This document shows, piece after piece, positions 5,743-9,958 of a stretch of DNA of 9,958 nt. The position numbers were made by a program, and so were the translations under genes. Positions within the stretch are counted from its first letter, which is position 1, and each line of letters starts with the position of its first letter. Source of the stretch: Candidatus Glassbacteria bacterium RIFCSPLOWO2_12_FULL_58_11 (GTDB lineage: Bacteria; Gemmatimonadota; Glassbacteria; GWA2-58-10); contig MFIX01000259.1 of NCBI GenBank assembly GCA_001780825.1, forward strand, positions 1-9,958, in the 5' to 3' direction. The notes below the pieces were generated by a model. It was given only the letters and a program-made list of their open reading frames with translations, did no database searches and had not been told where the DNA came from.

Positions 5743-6198
5743 TCAATTGCCGGCCAGCCGCTGGCGGACGATCTGGTTCAGGAGCTTGCCATCCGCCCGG
5801 CCTTTAAGCCGGCCCATCACCTGGCCCATCACCTTGCCCATGTCCGCTGGACCGGAGGCTCCGGTCTGCTGAATGACCTCCTCGATCACCGCCTTGATCT
5901 CCGCCTCGCCGGCCGCCTCGGGCAGGTAACGCTGTATCACTTTCAGTTCGGCCTCGTGACGGGACACCAAATCCTCGCGCTTGCCGGCCTTGAACTGCTC
6001 GATCGCCTCGGCGATTTTCTTGGCATAAGAGGCAAAAACCTGCTGGACGGTCTCATCGCTGAGCTCCTTGGAGCCATCCTTTTCGGTCTTTTTAAGCAGC
6101 AACTGGCTTTTGAGCATCCTCAGCACCGCGGTGGAAAGCTCATCCCGGGCTTTCATGGCATTTTTCAGGTCTTCGAGGACTCTTTCTTCGAGTGACAT
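5743..6198 (-). CDS. yqeY: GatB/YqeY domain protein
   Basis: This is a complete YqeY protein of 151 residues, the usual length. The YqeY domain resembles the C-terminal tRNA-binding part of the GatB amidotransferase subunit, and its standalone role is not settled. The N-terminal helix MSLEERVLEDLKNAMKARD (1-19), then AVLRMLKSQL, and the C-terminal MGKVMGQVMGRLKGRADGK (about 120-138) followed by NQIVRQRL are all characteristic. The middle is a charged helical region. ATG 6198 is well supported by AAAGGAG 5 bases upstream. A candidate promoter lies at 6316-6345, so yqeY is probably transcribed separately from the cyclo-ligase gene 206 bases upstream. Confidence 0.93.
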   Translation of the reverse strand: MSLEERVLEDLKNAMKARDELSTAVLRMLKSQLLLKKTEKDGSKELSDETVQQVFASYAKKIAEAIEQFKAGKREDLVSRHEAELKVIQRYLPEAAGEAEIKAVIEEVIQQTGASGPADMGKVMGQVMGRLKGRADGKLLNQIVRQRLAGN

Positions 6199-6315
6199 GG
6201 TTACTCCTTTTCGCAGACTTTCTCTTCAATTAAAAGCAAGCTGGCGCAAAATCTGGAAAACAGAATTCGCCCCTTATATGTGGCCGGGCAGGTACCGGAG
6301 ACCGCACCAGAGGGC

Positions 6316-6345
6316 ACTATATTCACAAATGAGGAGCAATCTTAA
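6316..6345 (-). promoter_or_regulatory. Candidate promoter of yqeY
   Basis: On the - strand TTAAGA (6345-6340) is followed by 18 bases and TATAGT (6321-6316). These match four and five of six consensus positions. Transcription would start near 6309, about 110 bases before the yqeY ATG. The surrounding 6320-6380 stretch is AT-rich compared with the adjacent genes, includes the palindrome CTTATAAG (6350-6357), and has AAGATTG repeated in tandem. Confidence 0.4.
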
Positions 6346-6404
6346 CAATCTTATAAGTTAATAGAAGTCATAAGGATTGTAAAGATCGGGCCGTAAGGAG
6401 AGGG

Positions 6405-6989
6405 TCAGCGGGCGGGCTGGATGGTCTCGTTTTCGGTGAGCACCAAGTCCATGTCGATATCGTGCGGCGAGGTGGGGATTTCCTCGACTATCTGGAAGCT
6501 GAAAGCCAGCGCGATCCGGGGGGTTTGACGGGCGGAGAGCAGGCAGTCGTAGTAGCCCTTGCCGAAACCTATCCGGTGGCCTTGCCGGTCGAAAGCCACG
6601 CCGGGCACTACCGCCAGGTCCCAGGCCAGGGCTCCAGGCTGGTGAAGCTCAGCGCCGGAAGGCTCGAGGATCCCGAAATGCCCGGGCACGAGATTATCGG
6701 GGTCTTTTACCTCAGCCAGGAACAGCCTGCCGCTCTCCGGCTCGATAACCGGCACGCAGACCTGCTTGCCCTGGTCCAGGGCCTCGCGGAGCAAATCAAG
6801 AGTCGCGACCTCGCCGGGCTTGCTGCCGATATAAATGCAGGGGAAGGCGCATTCCCGCCATTGCGGCAGGGCCTGAAGGCGCTCATGGATTTTTATGCTG
6901 CCCGCGGCCTGAACCGCCGGGTCGAGGCTCGCTCTGCGGCTGAGAACAGTCTTGCGCAGCGCGGCTTTCTTTTCGGTGATGCTATCCAT
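6405..6989 (-). CDS. fau: 5-formyltetrahydrofolate cyclo-ligase
   Basis: The enzyme (E. coli YgfA/Fau, eukaryotic MTHFS) converts 5-formyl-THF to 5,10-methenyl-THF using ATP in the cytoplasm. It returns a storage or by-product folate to the one-carbon pool. From the ATG at 6989 the protein has 194 residues, typical of the family. The opening KKAALRKTVLSRR matches the usual basic N-terminal helix. VVPGVAFD (127-134) and GFGKGYYD (141-148) form the conserved nucleotide and phosphate-binding core. The end, IPTSPHDIDMDLVLTE, corresponds to the family's C-terminal HD-x-D region. I chose ATG 6989 because it places the conserved helix at the N-terminus; a TTG at 7007 would add six residues, and neither has a strong ribosome binding site. 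The gene starts 55 bases after the glgA stop on the same strand, so it is probably co-transcribed. Confidence 0.92.
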   Translation of the reverse strand: MDSITEKKAALRKTVLSRRASLDPAVQAAGSIKIHERLQALPQWRECAFPCIYIGSKPGEVATLDLLREALDQGKQVCVPVIEPESGRLFLAEVKDPDNLVPGHFGILEPSGAELHQPGALAWDLAVVPGVAFDRQGHRIGFGKGYYDCLLSARQTPRIALAFSFQIVEEIPTSPHDIDMDLVLTENETIQPAR

Positions 6990-7044
6990 AAGAGTCTCAA
7001 ATTTCAAGATCGGAGAGCCGTGTCGGCTGACCCCGTCCTTGTTT

Positions 7045-8520
7045 TCAGGCGCTCAGTTCCTTGCCGGTTTTGCGGCGGTAAGCCTCCCGGTACACCTCGA
7101 GGTAGCCTCTCGCCGAGGTTTCCCAGCCGAAATCCGCTTTGAATGCATTGGCGATCAGCCTGTCCCAGGTTTTGCCGCCCTTGCGGTAAGTGCTCAAGGC
7201 CAGCTTGACTGTCTCGCGCAGAGCCTCGGCGGTATAGGCGCTGAACTTGAAGCCATTGCCGCGGCGCGGGTTGTCGCGCAGGTCGATGACCGTATCCTCC
7301 AGCCCGCCGGTGGCCCGGACAATCGGCAGGGTGCCGTATCTCAGGCTGTAGATCTGGTTCAGGCCGCAGGGCTCATAACGGCTGGGCATCAGGAAAAAGT
7401 CGCTGCCGGCCTCGATCAGGTGGCTCAAGCGCTCCTGGTAGCCGATATGGCAGGCGAAACGTCCCGGGTGTTTAGCGGCAAAGGCGCGCAACCGCTCATG
7501 GTAGCGCTCGGCGCCCAGGCCGAGGACTGCTAACTGCATTTTCAGGGACATCAGCCGGCTTAAGTGTTGCGTGACCAGGTCGATCCCTTTCTGCTCCACC
7601 AGCCGCGAGACCATGCCGACCAGCGGGATTTTTGGATCGACCTCCAGTTTCAGCTCTCTTTGCAGCGCCCTCTTGCAGGCGGCTTTGCCCGCCAGATTAC
7701 CGGGGCCGTAAGTGGACAGCAAAAACGGGTCGCTGAGTGGGTCCCACCGCGCGTAATCAACTCCATTAAGAATCCCGGTCAGCTTTTCCCGGCAGACGCG
7801 GATCACCCCATCCAGGCCGAACCCCAGCTCGGGGGTCTGGATTTCCTCGGCGTATTTGCGGCTCACCGTTGTCAGCGCATCCGCGAAAACTATCCCACCC
7901 TTGAGAAAATTCATCTGGCCCCAGAATTCCAATCCGGCGGGAGTGAAAAGGGAGGGCCCCAGCCCGGCGGTCTGCATCTCGACACGCGGAAAAATTCCCT
8001 GGTAACCCAGGTTGTGCAGAGTCAGCACCGTGGCTGAATCCTTGAAGCGCACTTTGTACTCGCGGTCCATAGCGGAATAGACCGGGACCAGGGCGCTCTG
8101 CCAGTCGTGGCAGTGGATGACCTGCGGCCGCGGCTCGAGCAATGAGGCCAGTGCCAACACCGCACGGGAGAAAAAGATAAAACGCTCCGCATTGTCCGGG
8201 TAATCGCTGTCCGTGGTCCCGTAATAGTTTTCCCGGTGGAAATACTCAGGCCGGTCGACAAAGTACACGCTGACCGGGCCGAGAGAGGCTTTCTGCAGGC
8301 TGAAACTCATCGAGCGGCCGGCCACCGGCGCCCGGCGGGTCCCGCCGAAAGGGGCGAGAACGAATTTTTGCCGGTCGATCGAGCGGTATAGAGGCAGGAC
8401 CACCGAAACCTCCGCCCCCAGGGCGGAGAGGGCGGCAGGCAGCGCGCCCACAACATCGCCCAGACCGCCGGTGCGGGCGAATGGCGACATTTCGCTGGAG
8501 GCGAAAAGCACTCTGATCAT
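7045..8520 (-). CDS. glgA: Glycogen synthase, ADP-glucose type (GT5)
   Basis: GlgA transfers glucose from ADP-glucose to the non-reducing end of alpha-1,4-glucan in the cytoplasm. The 491-residue chain is a complete GT-B fold. The N-terminal domain begins with the sugar-nucleotide loop ARTGGLGDV (15-23) and includes HCHDWQSALVP (136-146) and His169 in TLHN. The C-terminal domain has SRLVEQKG with Arg306 and Lys311, and PSRYEPCGLNQ with the catalytic-site Glu383. ATGGLEDTV (403-411) binds the nucleotide side. Arg306, Lys311 and Glu383 correspond to Arg300, Lys305 and Glu377 in E. coli GlgA. One oddity is Arg16 where most family members have the Lys of KTGGL. The start ATG overlaps the preceding stop as ATGA (8517-8520), with GGAAGGG about 8 bases upstream, so translation is probably coupled. 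No glgC, glgB or glgP is visible in the window. Confidence 0.95.
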   Translation of the reverse strand: MIRVLFASSEMSPFARTGGLGDVVGALPAALSALGAEVSVVLPLYRSIDRQKFVLAPFGGTRRAPVAGRSMSFSLQKASLGPVSVYFVDRPEYFHRENYYGTTDSDYPDNAERFIFFSRAVLALASLLEPRPQVIHCHDWQSALVPVYSAMDREYKVRFKDSATVLTLHNLGYQGIFPRVEMQTAGLGPSLFTPAGLEFWGQMNFLKGGIVFADALTTVSRKYAEEIQTPELGFGLDGVIRVCREKLTGILNGVDYARWDPLSDPFLLSTYGPGNLAGKAACKRALQRELKLEVDPKIPLVGMVSRLVEQKGIDLVTQHLSRLMSLKMQLAVLGLGAERYHERLRAFAAKHPGRFACHIGYQERLSHLIEAGSDFFLMPSRYEPCGLNQIYSLRYGTLPIVRATGGLEDTVIDLRDNPRRGNGFKFSAYTAEALRETVKLALSTYRKGGKTWDRLIANAFKADFGWETSARGYLEVYREAYRRKTGKELSA

Positions 8521-9506
8521 CGGTCCGGCCCTTCCGCAGTTCCGAGAAGGGCCCGGATATGGAAGGAGACACAGTCCGCCAGGACCTCCAGGTCGTAGCC
8601 GCCCTCGAGGACTGTCACCACCCGGCCGCCGCAGACCCGCCAGGCCAGCTCGACAGAAAGCAGGCTCATCATTTCAAAGGCCCGGCTGGACAGGGACAGC
8701 CCGGCCAGGGGGTCGTTGCGGTGAGCATCGAACCCGGCCGAGATCAAGAGGAACTGCGGGGCGAATTTTTCGATTGAGGCCAGGGCCGAATTTTCGAAAG
8801 CCGCCAGGTATTGCTCATCGGAAGTGCCGGCTTCCAGCGGGATGTTCAATATTGTCCCCAGTCCGTCGCCCTTTCCGCGCTCGGAGGCGAACCCCGTGCC
8901 CGGATAGAGGCTCAGGGGCGACTGGTGCAGGCTGACAAAAAACACCGCCGGGTCCTCCTCGAAAATGTGCTGCGTTCCATTACCGTGGTGGACATCCCAG
9001 TCGAGAATGGCGACCCGCTCCAGGCCGTGCAGGCCGGTCAGCCGCCTGGCGGCCAGGGCGATATTGTTCAGCAGGCAGAAGCCCATCGATTCGCCGCTTT
9101 CAGCGTGATGGCCGGGGGGGCGGACCGCGCAGAAGGCATTGTCCAGCTGGCCCCGGGCCACCAGGTCCGCCGCCTCGATCACGGAACCGGCGGCCAGCAG
9201 GGAGATTTGCCAGGACTCCGGGCAGATCTGGCTGTCCGGGGTGTCGATGAATTTTTCTCCGGCCCGGCAGGCCTGTTCGAGACGCCGGAGGTAGCTTTCG
9301 GTATGGACAGAGAGCAGGCTTTCCCGTTCCGCCGGGGTGGGAGGGATGATCGTGCAGGCGGCGGTAAGGCCATCCGCATCAAGCCTTTTCCTTAACTCGG
9401 AGAGCCGCTGCGGCCGCTCGGGGTGGCCCCAGCCGGTCGCGTGGCGTTCGAACACCGGGTCCAGCACCAGGCCGGTGCGCCGTTTTTCCGGGTGATGGGA
9501 GGGCAT
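8517..9506 (-). CDS. Histone deacetylase family amidohydrolase (AcuC/HDAC class II-like)
   Basis: This is a zinc-dependent deacetylase of the arginase/HDAC fold. Bacterial members act on acetylated lysines (AcuC on acetyl-CoA synthetase), on acetylpolyamines or on unknown substrates. In numbering from the alternative start at 9533, the motifs are GHPERPQRL (36-44), RPPGHHA with catalytic His142/His143, GFCLLNNIA (151-159), WDVHHGNGTQ with zinc ligands Asp180 and His182, SAGFDAH with zinc ligand Asp269, and EGGYD with catalytic Tyr313. All active-site residues are present. The ATG at 9506 gives 329 residues and follows the lysE stop as TGATATG; ATG 9533 would add nine residues and overlap lysE by 26 bases. 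Neither has a clear ribosome binding site, so coupling to lysE is likely. The stop overlaps the glgA start. The motifs do not settle the substrate. Confidence 0.93.
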   Translation of the reverse strand: MPSHHPEKRRTGLVLDPVFERHATGWGHPERPQRLSELRKRLDADGLTAACTIIPPTPAERESLLSVHTESYLRRLEQACRAGEKFIDTPDSQICPESWQISLLAAGSVIEAADLVARGQLDNAFCAVRPPGHHAESGESMGFCLLNNIALAARRLTGLHGLERVAILDWDVHHGNGTQHIFEEDPAVFFVSLHQSPLSLYPGTGFASERGKGDGLGTILNIPLEAGTSDEQYLAAFENSALASIEKFAPQFLLISAGFDAHRNDPLAGLSLSSRAFEMMSLLSVELAWRVCGGRVVTVLEGGYDLEVLADCVSFHIRALLGTAEGPDR

Positions 9507-9507
9507 A

Positions 9508-9958
9508 TCAGGCTGCCAGGCTCTTGAATCCATACCAGCCGAAATAGAAGGCGAAAAATACCAGAATCACGGCGCAGCCGCGGATCAGGCCCCGGTACAG
9601 ACTGTCACTGATCCAGTGCTTGCCGCGGGCAATCAGGACCGAAACCGCGCTGTACCAGACCAGGTCGGCCAGGATGTGCCCGGCCAGAAAGGCAGTCAGC
9701 CCTCCGGGACCGCTTTTCCGGGCGATCAGCATGTAGCCCAGCCCGATAGTGGCCCACCAGAGGGTCCAGTACGGGTTAGCCAGGCTGGTCAGGATTCCGG
9801 CCCAGAAAGGATGGACATTGACTGTGCCTCCGGCAGGGGAGGCGGTTTCGCCCTCCAGGCTCAGCTTTCCGGCGGAGCGCAGCATATCCACGCCCATGTA
9901 CAGCAGCAGGGCGCCGCCGGCCAGGGCTACCGTGGTCAGCACCGCCGAGGAGCTGAAA
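9508..9958 (-). CDS. LysE/RhtB-family exporter, N-terminal part outside window
   Basis: This inner-membrane protein belongs to the LysE superfamily, which exports amino acids or similar small solutes by proton exchange. The frame stays open to the window edge, so about 150 C-terminal residues are seen and roughly 60 are missing compared with the usual 200-210. A GTG at 9942 lies in frame but falls inside the family core and is not the true start. Four hydrophobic segments are visible: VLTTVALAGGALLLYMG, the segment around ANPYWTLWWATIGLGYM, the segment around GHILADLVWYSAVSVLIA, and the final LVFFAFYFGWYGFKSL. The pattern LYMGVDMLRSA followed by LANPYWTLWW matches the LysE layout of a Gly-rich helix and an Asn-Pro in the next one. 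It is the most upstream visible gene of the run with the deacetylase and glgA. The exported compound cannot be inferred. Confidence 0.85.
   Translation of the reverse strand, partial: FSSSAVLTTVALAGGALLLYMGVDMLRSAGKLSLEGETASPAGGTVNVHPFWAGILTSLANPYWTLWWATIGLGYMLIARKSGPGGLTAFLAGHILADLVWYSAVSVLIARGKHWISDSLYRGLIRGCAVILVFFAFYFGWYGFKSLAA

Noticed and set aside
5644..6195. A 183-codon + strand frame opposite yqeY
   Set aside because: It is antisense to a textbook YqeY gene with a strong ribosome binding site, and its N-terminus begins inside a palindromic repeat.
6405..7007. Longer cyclo-ligase starting at TTG 7007
   Set aside because: It adds six residues outside the conserved N-terminal helix and has no ribosome binding site; ATG 6989 is a better start, although its own site is weak.
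9508..9942. A complete short LysE protein starting at GTG 9942
   Set aside because: The frame continues without a stop to the window edge, and the family core needs about 60 more N-terminal residues, so the gene is cut by the window.

Overview
The window comes from a bacterial chromosome of high GC content. A sample at 1681-1740 has 36 G/C in 60 bases, and the genes are tightly packed with short gaps and overlapping ends. All recognisable products are bacterial housekeeping or metabolic proteins. There is no rRNA, tRNA, phage, plasmid or CRISPR sequence. The mix of a Uup-type ABC-F ATPase, an ADP-glucose glycogen synthase, a histone-deacetylase-fold amidohydrolase and a NagA-type deacetylase, together with GTAG-ended palindromic repeats, would suit an environmental or uncultured Gram-negative lineage. 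That taxonomic guess rests on impression only.

Layout, left to right. Positions 1-271 hold no convincing gene but do contain a good sigma70-type promoter (204-232) for uup on the + strand (272-2185). Everything else is on the - strand. An AT-rich orphan gene (2233-3600) ends 47 bases from the uup stop, so the two genes converge. It has its own candidate promoter and a leader of about 140 bases, which includes a 33-codon ORF overlapping its start. Next come a long NagA-like deacetylase gene (3788-5170), a 572-base intergenic region rich in palindromes (5171-5742), yqeY (5743-6198) with a candidate promoter behind it (6316-6345), and a 5-formyltetrahydrofolate cyclo-ligase gene (6405-6989). Glycogen synthase glgA (7045-8520), a histone-deacetylase family gene (8517-9506) and the 3' part of a LysE-family exporter gene (9508-9958) complete the window.

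How the genes fit together. lysE, the deacetylase gene and glgA are joined end to end: the lysE stop lies one base from, or within, the deacetylase start, and the deacetylase stop overlaps the glgA start as ATGA. They are probably one transcript read from right to left, and the cyclo-ligase gene 55 bases downstream may be its last member. This looks like a general metabolic operon (carbon storage, one-carbon metabolism, small-molecule export) rather than a specialised pathway. nagA has no amino-sugar genes next to it.

The two places that differ from ordinary chromosome are the AT-rich orphan gene, which looks horizontally acquired and has a HEPN-like R-x5-H motif, and the 5171-5742 intergenic region. 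That region carries two inverted copies of a REPIN-like composite repeat with compensatory base changes in one hairpin stem. I found no complete, clearly new multi-gene system; the orphan gene and the repeat pair are the best leads.
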